Position numbers and translations under genes: made by a program. Of a stretch of 64,000 nt of DNA, positions 1 through 12,240 are shown in pieces. Origin of the DNA: Tetrapyrgos nigripes (Eukaryota > Basidiomycota > Agaricomycetes > Agaricales > Campanellaceae). The notes under the pieces were generated by a model. It saw only the letters and a program-made list of their open reading frames with translations, was not told the origin of the DNA and searched no databases. The stretch lies in the NCBI GenBank assembly GCA_013368315.1, contig JAACJM010000142.1:124001-188000 (forward strand), written 5' to 3'. The first letter of the stretch is position 1. The number at the start of each line of letters is the position of its first letter.

Positions 1-559
1 CTTTCTCAATGCAGATGGACAAAATATGGTGCCTCTTGCGTGGATGAGTGTTTCTGTGCGTTTTTCAGGATGGCTTCCGTCGACTCCAACTTGAGTCCAA
101 CGTGTACTGCGGTAAAAGTCAACATCCGAGTCGTTTCTTTGAGACTTCTAGCAGGTCCAGCGCTTTCAGGGTCCGGAAGACGGAGACTATCTGAGGTCTG
201 CTCGCCGCAAAGCTGTATGTAGAAGACAGTGGCGCAAAAACACACCCTCCTTCCTTCCCACGCGGTATATTGTTGGCCCTTCGTCTAACTTTGACTGTCC
301 CTTTTCTCATGGACGAATGGACGATGCCGAGCACTTAGAAAAGCTCAGGCTATGACGAGTAGGCTCTAGATAATCTAGCTGGCTGAGGCTTTCATCGACA
401 TTTTTAACTCAACTGACTTTTATGATCATCAGCGAAGGGAACTGTCAATCTGACCATCCTGGTAGCATTTCGACTTGGTCAACAGGACGAGACTCGTAAG
501 CAACTCAGAGTGCCGGTTGAAGACCTTTTGGAAGCTGTGAGGCCGCGGTGAAGAGAGGT
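1..559. other. left edge, no gene recognised
   Basis: I see only short overlapping open frames here with no family resemblance and no convincing splice pairs. Nothing is annotated. Confidence 0.5.
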
Positions 560-2410
560 CTTAGAGTGTGAAGGCTTGATGTGATGGACTCGTTGCACGC
601 GCTGTTTTTGATATTTTTTCCAGCGAGTGATTTTGGACGGGGTTGACACTGGCATGGCGTGCTGTTCTGGTATGTCCTCCTTTGCGTCGCACGAGCTGTA
701 GGTCTGACGGGTTGTTGCAGGTTAGCCTACCGTCCATGGATGAAGAATCGACCGGGCTGCACGTTTTCTGTCCTCCGTCGGAGTCTTTGCTTTCTACGTG
801 TGAAGGCGTGGATGATGGATCCCTCTTACACATTATTGGTGAGGTTTCTTCAGCTGGGGGTTTGATTAACATGAAGTACTATTCTGGTACTATGTCATCG
901 GTTTCCTCACAAGAGCTGTTAATGGTCTGACTAGTTGGACACTCTAGCCCACCATCTATGGGAGAAGGAACCGGAACTGCATGGTTTGTTCTCTGTCAGG
1001 GTCTGTTTACTTTCTACCTGCGAAGGCGTGATGATTGAAGGTGTCCTCGTACGCGTTTCTTGTGTGGTTTCTTCAGCTGTTGGTTGGATTGGCACGAAAT
1101 GTTATTCTGGTATGTCCTCGTTTACATCGCACGAGCTGTCGGTCTGACTGGTTGTATCGGTTAGCCTACCCTCCATGGAAGGAGCTATCTCGCTCGTGAA
1201 ACTTTTCCCTCTAGATGAGCCGGAACTGTATTTGCTTTTTGCTTTCTACGTCAAGGCGTGATGATGGAGTCCTTGTAGTGCGCATTTTTGGTATTATTCT
1301 TTTAGCTGATAGTTTGACTGGCATAGAGTACTATCCTATGTCATCGCGTACTTCACGAGCTGTCAGTGGCGGATCTGCACGTTCTCTGTCCGGGTCTTTT
1401 GGCTTCTACGTGTGAAGGAGCCATGTCGGACCCATCGTAGTGCTGCTTGCCAGCAAAAGCTTTTGCTCTTGTTGAGCCGTAACTACTCGGTTTCCGTTTT
1501 CTGTCGGAGTCTTTCTGCTTACGTTTGAAGGCGTGGTGTTGGACTCCTCGTACGCGTTTCTTGTGTGGTTTCTTCAGCTGGTGGTCGGACTGGCATGGTG
1601 TGCTCTTCTGGTATGTCGTCTTCGTTTAACTCACACGAGCTGTCAGTCTGACTGGTGGCGCAGTTTAGCCCAACATCTGCGGACAAAGCCAGGATGAAGC
1701 ATCAATCCCGTTCACGATCGCGAGGCATCTTTCTCTGGCAAAGCCGGAGCTGCACTGGTCGTTCTACTTTCTACGTGTGAGGTCGTGATGTTGGGCTCCT
1801 TGTACGCGTTATCGGTGTGATTCCTTCAGCTGGTGGTTGGACTGGTATGAAGTGCTATTCTGATATGTATGTCCTCCTTTTCCTCACACGAGCGCTAGTC
1901 TGACTGGTCGGACAGTCTAGCCTACCATCTGTGGAAGGAGCCGGAACTGCACATTTTCTCTCCTCTCTCGGGATCTTTTTGCTCGTATGCGTGAAGGGGT
2001 GATGGTGGACTCATCGTACGCGTTGTTGGTGTAGTACTTTCAGCTGGTGGATATACTGACATGCAGGACTATCCTGGTATGTCAACAATTTTCTTCCAAC
2101 AAGCTGGTAGTCTGACTGATTGGACAGTTTAGTCCACCATCCATGGACGGAATTTTTGGTGTGGTTTCTTCAGCTGGTGCAACGGTGATGGTTGGACTGG
2201 CATGAGGTATTATTCTCGTATGTCATCGTTTACATTGCACGAGCTGCAGGTCTGACTGGTTGTACAGTGTAGCCTGTCGTCCACAGATGAAGGGATTATC
2301 TCTTTCACGAAAATCATATCTCCTTATATCTGGGTCTTTTGACATCCTGCATGCGTTGCCGATGTGCTTTCTTCAACTGATTGTTGAATTGGCATGAACA
2401 AAGCTCTAGT
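560..2410 (+). repeat. degenerate tandem array, about 8 units of roughly 130-270 bases
   Basis: The same order of short words recurs across this stretch: TTCTTCAGCTG, then GACTGGCATG, then CTGGTATGTC, then CACGAGCTGT, then GTCTGACTGG, then TAGCCTACC, then TTTCTACGTGTGAAGGCGTG. The TTCTTCAGCTG-like word appears near 845, 1068, 1304, 1570, 1823, 2037, 2168 and 2374, so spacing is about 130-270 bases with most near 220-260. Units are diverged by substitutions and small indels, and no reading frame is kept through them. Each unit carries a donor-like word (GGTATGTC) and an acceptor-like word (TTTCTTCAG), so the unit may derive from an intron-bearing transcript. This is seen directly; its origin and function are unknown. 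Confidence 0.85.
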
Positions 2411-2828
2411 CACGAAGCCCCCTGCTCTTAATGAGCCCAGCATATATCGCATATGACTCTATTCAAGAAGAACCCAACGTAGAACGCAAAAGATCCCGAC
2501 CAAAGACAGCTTATCATCGGAAGACACCTCCAGCTCTCAGGCTGCGCCCACTTCTCTAATGCCACGGTATGGTCAGTTACGCGAATATGACGTGCGATGG
2601 TTCTCATGTTGTCTATTTAGAATGCAGCCTCTACTTGCTACTGTCATGCCTAGGACTATCTTTCCCCTTGCTAGCGCATACACGATTTGGATTGTGAGTA
2701 AACTCCTTCTCTCAATGTGGACGAGACGGATTCTGACATTATTAGCTTAAGCTTTCAATAACTCGACCTGTTTTGCAGCGTTCCTCGCCTTATTCCCGCT
2801 TCTTAATGAATGATAGACTATTCTCGTT
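2411..2828 (+). other. spacer with a possible 5' UTR intron
   Basis: No gene is recognised. A GTGAGTAAACT donor-like site near 2694 and a TTTTGCAG acceptor-like site near 2778 could bound a leader intron of the small candidate gene that follows. Confidence 0.2.
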
Positions 2829-3141
2829 ATGAGGATTCAGCAATATGTCGGTCACTGTTTCTCACACTTTGGCTTTTCGCTTAGTTTTGCGCGCTCTCTC
2901 GCCTGGTTCTCACAAGACAACTTCGTGAAAGACAGATCTCAATGTTCTTGTTTCCGAACGCTACTGTCGTCCCGTAGCTTGCTCAAGCGTAAGTGGTGCC
3001 AGGGTTTCATGCTCACGAAGCTAATATACCCTTTTTAACCCAACAGATTCCGACGCGCATCCTTATGCCTTCGATCGAGTGCGAAGACGGCCTGTCAAGG
3101 CGGCAGTCCGGTCCTATCAGCAAAAATTCCCTTTGGTGTAG
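2829..3141 (+). CDS. candidate two-exon small protein (84 aa), unknown
   Basis: Exon 1 would be 2829-2988 and exon 2 3047-3141. The 58-base intron is canonical: GTAAGT donor, a CTAAT branch-like word, a pyrimidine run and CAACAG acceptor. Splicing keeps the frame and gives a basic C-terminus (SDAHPYAFDRVRRRPVKAA) ending at TAG. No family is recognised. The N-terminal half is rich in Ser, Phe and Cys and could be a chance frame. The good intron is the main support, and further exons upstream are possible. Confidence 0.3.
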
Positions 3142-3902
3142 GTCTTCAACTGGGGAAGGATGAGCTATAACCTCCGAGTCGAGGACTTGAACCATGTCTG
3201 ACATTAGCTTCAATGGACTTTCAGATTCCGTGTGGAGCGACCATTATCGTTACCAGGAGACTGGGACCGGCACTGAGACCAGCCAACGTCTTGGTTTTCT
3301 AGGTTGCTGAATACACTTCAGATGCCCGTGGGCCGGCCATCATGATGCCGTGGCGCAAAAAAATAGCAACCTCCATTACAGTGGTAATGGTCCGGTACGT
3401 CTTTCCACCAACATTGGGACCTGTAGAGCCTTCATGTCTTCTGCCATTTTCCGCAGCTTTCGTAGCACCCATATATGACGGACGGAGAACTCGAGCAGAA
3501 AATCCCTGAGATAACTATGGCAAGTTTGAGTTGCATAAAGGTCTAAAGGTATTTGCAGCTTATCTGTCAAGCGTGCTGCGTTACAGAGATGGTGTACGGT
3601 TGCCCATTGTCGTTGTTGTGTGCGTCCCTTTTTCGTCGTTGTGCCCATTGGCTGATGGTGATATTCTGTTCTTGTTGGCAGTCTGCAAATCTTTGTGCCT
3701 GGAACTCGGTTCTAGAACTTGAATTGCCTCCTGCCACGACCAACACTCGGAAACGTTTCTCCCTTGACTATCCTCCGACACGTTCGTGCTTTCCTCCCTC
3801 GTCCTCTATCCTACCATTGCCGAGTCCGATTTCGCGTTTACCTACTTTCTGCCCAGTGTACTCACGGTGACACTCATCGTCTTTGCTTGTGATGAACTAC
3901 AG
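3142..3902. other. intergenic, no gene recognised
   Basis: Open frames of 60-105 codons occur on both strands (for example 3376-3648 minus and 3553-3870 plus) but overlap each other and resemble nothing known. Confidence 0.4.
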
Positions 3903-4064
3903 CTTATACGTCACCTGGATATGACGTCCTCGTCTCCGTGTATCATGATGTCGAGAAGCCAGAGAACATTGATTGGGACATCGTGAGTACCTTATCGGAG
4001 AATATGGAGTCTCGACCTCGATGTATTATTTATTCCCTTCCAGGCCATTCTACCCGGCAACTGA
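3903..4064 (+). other. possible exon pair of an unidentified or decayed gene
   Basis: After a CTACAG acceptor, 3903-3982 reads as protein-like sequence (YDVLVSVYHDVEKPENIDW) up to a GTGAGT donor. The intron would be 3983-4043 with a CCTTCCAG acceptor, and 4044-4064 adds a short tail and a stop. The peptide looks more like real protein than its surroundings, but no start or upstream exon is clear. It may be the end of an unrecognised gene or a remnant. Confidence 0.2.
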
Positions 4065-4908
4065 AGTATGATACAGCGGCAACGGCGATTACTACGTTAC
4101 TGATAGGGATTGTGTTGCATAGGCATGAATACTATGTTACCACTGTGCCAATGATCACGATTTTTGAGTGCTAACAATCAATATGCCGATCAGGTTGAGA
4201 AGGTCCCTACTTACACAACTCCTAGGGTACTGATTCATTATATTCATGATATTATTCTAAGTCAACTTCCCTTTCGGGTATTGGTTATAGGTTCAAGTCT
4301 ATTGTCGACTGGAGAAGGAAACGTCTCCATCTTCAGGCGAAAACTTCTGATCTAATTCGCCTCGTTTGAGGGTCTGACCCCAAACTCCGACATAAATCCC
4401 CCGCTACCCTGCTCTTCGTAGGGTTCCTCAAATTTACTACTATGTACGCTTATGAGAAGATGGAGTACGGTTCCGTTTCTGATATTCAGATAAGTAAGTT
4501 CGACTTCCCAATCTCGGAGCTCCCACGAGTTGATGCGACGTGTAGACCACAATAGCCCTCGCAAAATCCCTTGAGAAAGCTTTAAGCAAAAAAGGTTATC
4601 CGAAAGCCGCAATTGTGATCAAGTACCAGCCTTTTTCCCACTGACGATGAATGCTGTACCTGGTAGCAGCTTGTCAGAGTCCACAGATCTGGGTACTATG
4701 CACGTATCACAGAACTCAATGGAGAATCTTAAGGTTTGCGGGATCATAAGGTACTATGTACAACGCATTTATTCGAGGTGTGATATATTGCTCGACATCA
4801 TGGCCAGAATTGAGACAAGCAACAAGTCATGTTGAGAGTACATACGGCAAATGTGATCGGTAAGCTACAATGTAAAGTCGGTCCCATATACGAACTAGAA
4901 TGGTACAG
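4065..4908. other. intergenic, nothing recognised
   Basis: No splice-linked frame, RNA gene or ordered repeat is evident. It includes the 3' side of the convergent kinase gene. Confidence 0.4.
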
Positions 4909-6434
4909 TCATCTCGGTTTTCTGGGATGATTCTCCAACCAAGTCTCCATGAAGTCGACCATTGGCCAAGGCATAACCGCTGCATCAGCGAAAAGTCGCT
5001 TCGCCTCCGCTCGTCCGTTTTGAACGACATTGAGGATGAGGAGATCTCGAGTCTGTTTCTGGAGCTCCCGGATATAAGTGTCCTTGAATAGCTGTGTCTC
5101 CTCCAGATCCCGTCTGATGGCATGTGGTCCGGCACGTTCAAACCAAGAAGGATAGCACACGACTGTCCAGAGTGGGACCGTCATGGCTACCTCCCAGTCG
5201 ATAACAGAGATAATATGGCCAGCGTTGGCACCCTCTGTAGAAAAGATCATATTTCTGTATCAATAGTCAATGACAACTGAGACCCACGTTGGTCAAGAAG
5301 AACAAACTCACTGAGGATTCAGATCCATGTGGGCCAATACGAAAGGACCAGCCCCATACCTATCCAATGGATCCTCTATTACATCGGCTATGCGATCCCT
5401 GAAGACAGGTATGACCCTCTTTGCATGACGCCACCGTCTCATTCTTGCCCCTGTCCCTTCCTCCGGCTTAAATTTATACGTTGAACGAGCTAAGTCCGGT
5501 ATATTGCCCATAAACGCTATCTCATCATCTAAAGCCGCCTTGAGCCAAGCAGACGAAGTTCTAAATGGCCCTCGGTCGTATTCGCAAGTTTTCCTCCTCG
5601 CCGTCGATTCGTGTTTACGCCAGGATACAGGGCCAAGTTCGAAGCAGTTGGGAGGGAGTGCGTTTTTCTTGAAGTAGATTGACCCAATGCGATCGAATTT
5701 GAGATGTGCCAGTTCAAGAACGATCCTGGCGTAGTCTTTGATGGATCTGAGTTTCAGTTCTATGCTTAGATTTTCCCAACGTGAACTGCTCATATCAGCA
5801 CCCTCTGTCTATAGACGAATGTGGAAGTGATTAATTACGAACAAGCGGTCAGATGGAAGCCCCGTGATTTTGGATACGGATAGATGGAGTAAAGACGATA
5901 AAAGATGAGATGCTCACGAATGACAGTATCGAAAATGGCTGACCAATGGCGTTATCGCGAGTCGGGCAATACCCATACACCAAGGGGACTGGGATAGAGG
6001 TACGGGACCTGACGAAAACCATTGTTGCTATCTATAAAGTTCATTGAATCAAGTGGGCCTCGTCTGCTTGAAACGTTGAAGTTACTCACCTCGGCTTCAA
6101 TACTAATATCAGATCTAGTTTTTTCATCGCGGGATACACGAGCAAGCACTTTTGTGGGCACCGTCTCCCGAAGGTGCTCTGGAACGCTCAAGTGAAGAAG
6201 GTAAAGCTGTGTATAGATATCGAGATTACTAAGAATTTAAGGCCTAAAGCGAAGACGAACTCGCACCTCGTTGTAGCTTCCTGACCAGTACGCTTCTTCT
6301 GGTGTTGCGCAGGGTACACCGAATAAAGCTTGAGTAACCCTAGCAAATTGCGTCGTATCAGGGATAGATGTAGGTTTCCTTCCAGATTGTGCAGGACAAT
6401 GAAGCACAGACGGCATCTCCACATTATGAATCAT
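4909..6434 (-). CDS. APH-family (aminoglycoside phosphotransferase-like) kinase
   Basis: Five exons on the minus strand: 6267-6434, 6090-6206, 5918-6031, 5312-5808 and 4909-5254, giving 413 aa. The protein-kinase-like fold of the APH family is shown by the catalytic loop HMDLNPQNMIF (HxDxxxxN) split by the last intron, followed by VIDWE, the metal-binding Asp motif. A nucleotide-binding N-lobe segment (ATMVFVRSRTSIPVP) lies in exon 3. Such proteins are expanded in Agaricomycetes, and true substrates are mostly unknown; resistance to an antibiotic should not be inferred. Start chosen at the first ATG of exon 1, which encodes a typical N-terminal extension. It stands alone with no operon-like partner. 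Family assignment is firm, substrate unknown. Confidence 0.8.
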
Positions 6435-9400
6435 GATTCCAAGGAGTGCGCAGAGTACAGATAATAGCCAATGACTGGCAAGAGCCCGGGAGCTTTGGGT
6501 TGCGAACTATTGGGTGTGAAGGAAGAAAGACTCGAAGGTTCACTGAGACTTTTTTAAATTCGTCAGAGAATAACGGCAGACGACGGCAATAAAGGCAAAA
6601 GGATTGTGCCAGGTTGAGTGGTCACCGGTTAGTAGAAAAAGAAGGGGCATGAGGCATACCTTTTCGTGGCGACTCAAGCTAAAGATTCTTTCATCACATA
6701 TATATGATATCCGTGGAATCAAAGAATTAGCGTAAGATGATCGAGGGCCACATACTCGCAAGGCAATCTACGAAGGAGAGATCCGAAACCACCGCAAAGT
6801 TTGTCAAGATGTTAGGTTCTCAACCTAACCTTTCTTTGTCCACCATATGAAGGTTTAATCTCTGAAGTACCTGGGGATATCCCAAGCTCTTTGCCTTGTT
6901 TATGATCGAGAAAAATGAAAAATGAAAAATGATCAATTGAACTATCGAGGCCGACCATAAGCAATGGCCTGCACATGAGCGGATTTCATATTCATATTGA
7001 CGGAATCATTTCCTGTGTTGATACATTTCTTCCCTTCCATTTCCAGTAGGTAGGCAACCTCAACAACCTCGCATATTTTGCGATTTATCAACAAGGTAAA
7101 CTCATCTGTTCAGACAAGTAAGACAGGTGGCACAACCATCTTGACATTGACTATGACATGCATATGACGCACCGCATGTATGTAGATATCCTCCCCCACA
7201 TACTTTTGTGAGACTCGCCGGAGATTTGAGTGTGCACTTCCTCAGCATCGGTCAGTAACTGAGGTACAAGCCGGCAACGTATCCAAGTATTCACCTCTCC
7301 GCAATAACCGTTCCCGGTCGCATATATCAGCCGTCTTTGATCATGGAATATCATATGTCGGGAATCGTTAATGGAGTGGATGCTACCTCGTTGCCGCCAG
7401 CACTAGCCATACTACTAAATGCACGGAAACAAAATGGGACCAGATTCTGGGAAACGCGTTGCAGGGTTATGACACGTCAATTACTACTGGCAGTGGTAGA
7501 GGATCTCCGAGTCCGCCACTCACTTATGAACGTCAACTTGTCCAATCATCTTACTAATCTTCCGATAATACATCAGCACCAGTCCTCGTCGTCAATCATG
7601 ACGCGAGCTTGGGTATCGCCATAGTACTCCTGATGATATAGAGTTAGAAAGTTATCTGAGAAGAGTTGAATACGTTGAACCGCAATTCCGGACACTCCCA
7701 CTCGGCAAACTGATCGTACTCTTCATCGGAACCACCAACAGAGGTTAAGCTCACCACCAGGAGACCCTACATGTAGCTTCGGCAAGGATGATCTCCGCCG
7801 GAACAGTATCAACGCCGCATGGGACCCCCAAAGGCGAGCTAATGAGAAGAGGTGAAAGAAATGATGGAAGACCAGCACAGGAAAGACGGCCACCGAACTT
7901 GCGGTGTGGCAATGACAGGCGTATCACTACTTACTGCGTATCATAGCGGATTCTTTACAGTAAACGTTTGGCCGAGAAACCGTGAGCTGTCTTTCTAATG
8001 TTCGTGTATAACGGCGGTCAGGGATGCTCGGTTGGGATATGAGGCGGAACAGCCTAATAGCCAAATTGAGATGAACACAATAGGAAAGTAAACGCAAATC
8101 TTGACATCCTGCGGTAGGCTTCTGATGAATGATGAAGCAAGTTGCGGCAGAATCCGTTCAACTAGCCTTAACAGCAAGACGTTCTAAATGGATCATGTCG
8201 CGGCTGTCAACAAACGAAAAGGTGTAGACACACAGAATCTGCACAGAATCTGCACTGAATACTCACAACAGTTTCATCCTCGTGGCCGTCCGAGATCTCA
8301 GGCCATTGAAGAAATACAGGCTTCGCCAAGTCTGTACTTGAGGAAGAGCATGTGGATTGTCCTTCGCTACTCAGCAGTGTGATAAAGAAGTGGGGACGAC
8401 ACGCTGCGTCCTGGCACATACGGAGTAATTAGTAGACAGGCGCATCGTGTTGGGAAGCAATTAAGTAATGACCTCTAACAAGTCTCCTGGGTGCGCTTCA
8501 ACTTTGAAAGTACTAGTACAGCGTAATCGGAGAAACGTCAAATTGTAATGTAGCAGGGTTACATACCACCTTAAAAAATTACGAACATTCGATCCCATTC
8601 CTTAGTGACGCCGAAGCTCATCAATACGAAGAATGTATATTGAAGGTCCCTAGCCTCGATGTGCCTCGCAAGAAGATTGCAGAGCGTCCGTGGGTTTCCT
8701 CCCATACGTCTGTAGTGCAATTTATCACGTTCTCCCAGAAAGGTAAAGGTTCTGACAAGAATAAAGCTTTGAGTCGGTGACAGTAGCTTTTAGACCGGCG
8801 GAGGAGCAGTTACACGACGGTGAGTACTCACTTTGCGCATGCCATCCACCACTGGCCGCAGTGAGAAGTATCAGACTGCAATCTTAATGCTTCTGACTTT
8901 CAATAGGCAGCTGCAAATTCCAAATCTGAGGATTTGCTTACGTTTGGCAACAGAATGGTTCAGGTTATTGGAAATTATCCTTCATATGAGAAAGTGCATA
9001 CGAGTTGCAAACTTCATTGAAGACAGCCAGAACGTTTGAAACCTGAGGAAAAGTACGGCGGCCACTTGTACAGGGATTATACCATATGGTAATTCGGAAT
9101 TCCTTCCTCGCAACCTTTGGCCTGGGTCTTGGTTTTCATATATCCGGCATTTTGGCGTATAGACTAGACCTAGCAGCAAAAGATATCGCCGTCAAAAGGC
9201 CTCAGTCGTGCTTTGGTCCGGATGTCGTTGTGGAAAGAGAGTAACTAGAGTAGCGGTCACCTGCAAGTCACCTGACCATCTACTGAGCATATTTTCAAGT
9301 TTTGAGCGAACATAAGTCAAGGACTTCTCCATTACAGAAGTCCGGCCTCAAAACGGTCCCGTATGGAGTAGAACGGCCCAAGCAAAAACTACACTGAAAA

Positions 9401-9870
9401 ATCCGCAATTAAAATTTAAGTCTGCTCAGATTTCTCGAAATATGCTTCGCCCTTCTTGGTGCCGTCGTCCAGGATGAGCTCTCCCATACATAACCTATGG
9501 TTATGCTAGCCATCACCGTAGGGTCAAATAGCGTGAAGATCACTGAGACCACGTAAATAGTCGAGTTGCCTCGCTTTAAAGTATGTGTACGTCCTCAAGC
9601 GGAGCGTATTCTGAGGCTACGACTGGAGAATATTATTCTACACTAGCATTGTCCAGTATACAAGGGCCCTACACGTACAACAGTAAAGATACAGTAAATT
9701 AAACATCAGGGGTATGCACCGTACACAGTCCGACTGACTAGTAATGTGTAGTTATAACGGAACCTCGCTGGCCGTAGGACCGGCGGGACGTCGTCTATCC
9801 TGGCGTACTCGGTCTGCATGAGACAGCCTGGAGTAACCGCAGAGCCAAAAGAAGTTCGGAACCAGGTCCG
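6435..9870. other. 3.4-kb intergenic stretch, no gene recognised
   Basis: Only short frames of 60-95 codons on both strands, without family resemblance or paired splice sites. A minor tandem AAAAATG repeat occurs near 6908-6931. It could hold decayed mobile DNA, but I cannot delimit any. Confidence 0.45.
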
Positions 9871-11490
9871 TCACTGCCCTCTGCTAGTGACGAATCCAAG
9901 CCCAGGAGGTGGAGGTAAGTCATGCAAAAGACCGTCTTGGAGAATATCATGACCAGAAAACTTCGAGTCTGCCGAACCCGTCGAGCAAATACCAGTATTT
10001 TCGCCTTCAGCGGAAGCTAAAGCAGGAATAGCATGAGTCACATCACCCATACTCCACTGCTGGCCAAAGCTCGGTAAAACGCCTCTCATACTATCAAGTC
10101 TCCCACCATCATCCCAAAACCCATCGCATCTTCCCCAACCAACCAGCAAACTCACAATCTCCCTAACAATCTGTTCCCTTTCCCCGATAACAACCTTCCT
10201 AGACAGAACACTATGCCCATCTTTCACTGCAGCCGCGTCGACGAGGAAATGGTCTAGGAAAGCTTTCATCTTCGGTACCTTAGGTTTTCGCATCAAACCA
10301 TGCTGGTGGATACCGGTTGAAAGATGATGAAGGTGAGAAGGGATGATGTCTTCGGGTTCGTAAGGTTGATAACACCAGAAGAGAGCTTCGGCGTGTTTGA
10401 TGAGGCAGAAAATAGCGGATATGTGCTCGAGAGAAACGAGTTCGTCGACTAGGATGGAGAGACAGGAACCGACTTGCGGTTCGTCGAAGAGACGGACGGA
10501 GAAAAGGTCGCCGATGAAGCAGACGAGGGAGAGACCGGATTCGACATAGGAGAATGTGGGCGTGACGCGGTATGAGATGGCTTTGGCGCTTTTCTAGATA
10601 AATAGAAGTATATGAGGGTTGATAACGAAAGAGAAGTTATCACGACATACCGAAGCGTGCCAGGTCGCCCTAAACGTCCCCAAAACACTCTCCCTCAAAT
10701 GCCAGATGAAGGAATTGGCAGTTTCCTCGTCGTTACCCAAATATAGCTGATAATGGACCTCGGCTGCGAAGGGTGCCAAAGTCTCCTTCAAAACACCCTT
10801 GAGCGATGCTGGCGACGACGACGACCTCGATTCTGCGTCGATTTGCGGACAAAATGCCTTCCAGCAGAAATGTTGAGCCAACTCTGCTAGAGCCTCTCGG
10901 TTCCAGAGACGGGAATGTACGAGGTCCCGTGCATAGTTGGAAAGAGCGTCTAGTGCTGTTGGCGGTAGAAGACAAGCCCTGGCGAAGATAGCGGTCCATT
11001 CCGATGAAGGTGGTGCTTGTAAGATGAAGCTGGGGATAGTAAGATAGGGAAGGGACGGTTCAGACTCTCGTCGGGAAGGTGCTGAAGGGGTAGATGATGG
11101 GTAGCTGTGCGACCTGGCTGGACGAGGGACGAAAGGCGTAGCGTTAGGATTGAGTTGAGTATTCTTTGGCAAAGGTTCTGGGTCGTCGAGTAGATCTCGG
11201 ATAGTATTGACCATAGAGCGCGGAAGATGCGCTTCGAAGTCGTAGTCTTCCCTATCTAGGGCGAATATGTCTTCTTCGTCGTCTGACTCAGAGTCGGAGA
11301 AACCGCTGCCTGCGCGGCTTATGGGAGTGTAAACCTCAGAGATACGAGATTGTTTGGAGTCGGAGGATGAAGGTTTAAAGGAGTGTAGAGAGAAGAAGAA
11401 CTGTTTCAGTTCGTCCTCGTCGTTAAAGTCATTAGGAGCGTGTGATGCATAGACAGGCGTGGGTGCAGGGATGGTCGAAGGAGCGAGCAT
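9871..11490 (-). CDS. conserved-looking protein of unknown function, two exons (520 aa)
   Basis: Exon 1 is 10651-11490 and exon 2 is 9871-10593; the intron is GTATGT to ATCTAG and preserves phase. The first ~160 residues are polar and Ser/Pro/Asp-rich with an acidic patch (DSESDDEEDIFALDRED), likely disordered. Residues ~160-450 look helical and globular, with repeated Leu/Ala-rich helices (FARACLLPPTALDALSNYA, LVHSRLWNREALAELAQHF), reminiscent of armadillo or MIF4G-like helical folds, though I cannot prove that. The C-terminal ~70 residues are again low complexity with a PPPPG motif. Neighbours give no hint. It is clearly coding from length and composition; its function is unassigned. Confidence 0.7.
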
Positions 11491-12018
11491 TATCGGTTGG
11501 CGAGGGCGACTTCTACGAGAACACTGGCTTTATATGGCCTGATGAAGACTAACGATGAGTCAATGATCCTGGATTACAACAAGCAAAGTTGAGAAGACGC
11601 ATCAATATTGAAAGACAATTACCCCCACTGCCTAAAATGGAACAAGGGTCGCGTCGTTGTAATTGTACAATGCATGTACCCTCATGTATCCCAAGCGAGT
11701 CGCTAGGTACACGGCTTCTTCTAGGGTGTAATTGGGCGTTATTGTAGTCCGCATGCAGCCTCATGCTCTGAAAAAGAAGGTCAAGCATGGATAACTTTAG
11801 CGCATTGATACGAGAACAAATAGAAAGGTTTGTACTTTGACAATAGACATTCGGAACGCCGTAACAGTGACCACGATAGCAAATGTGGTCTTCCAGTACT
11901 ATGCCATATCGCCAAGCATTATTAGCAGTGAAGTAGACGTTATAATCTGAGAAATTTGGTTAAAGACCAGCGGGAGGTGAGCAGAGGGAGGTAAGAAGAA
12001 AAGCTGTAAAATTACGTC
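11491..12018. other. upstream region of the 9871-11490 gene
   Basis: This holds the promoter side of the minus-strand gene. No clear TATA element or other gene is seen. Confidence 0.3.
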
Positions 12019-12240
12019 GTGGGACTCGACTTCCTTTTCAACATCAGCAAAAATACAAGTGCACTTTTCCGGACTTTTGAGAACTTTTCGTCGCTTTTCG
12101 TACCTTTTGAGGAAGAGGACTTTTTTACGACTTTTTTTATGAGGACTTTTTTGGACTTTTTTGGACTTTTACTTCTCAAAGGACTTTTTTCACTGGTGTT
12201 TTACTTACCGAGGACTTTTTTGCGCCCATAAGACTTCTAA
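12019..12240 (+). repeat. GGACTTTT-rich dispersed repeat, copy 1
   Basis: About twelve runs of ACTTTT or GGACTTTTTT at irregular 10-20-base spacing. The start shares ATCAGCAAAAATACAAGTG with the inverted copy ending near 14215, so both belong to one repeat family rather than being independent low-complexity DNA. The open frame across it is an artefact of the T-runs. Confidence 0.6.
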
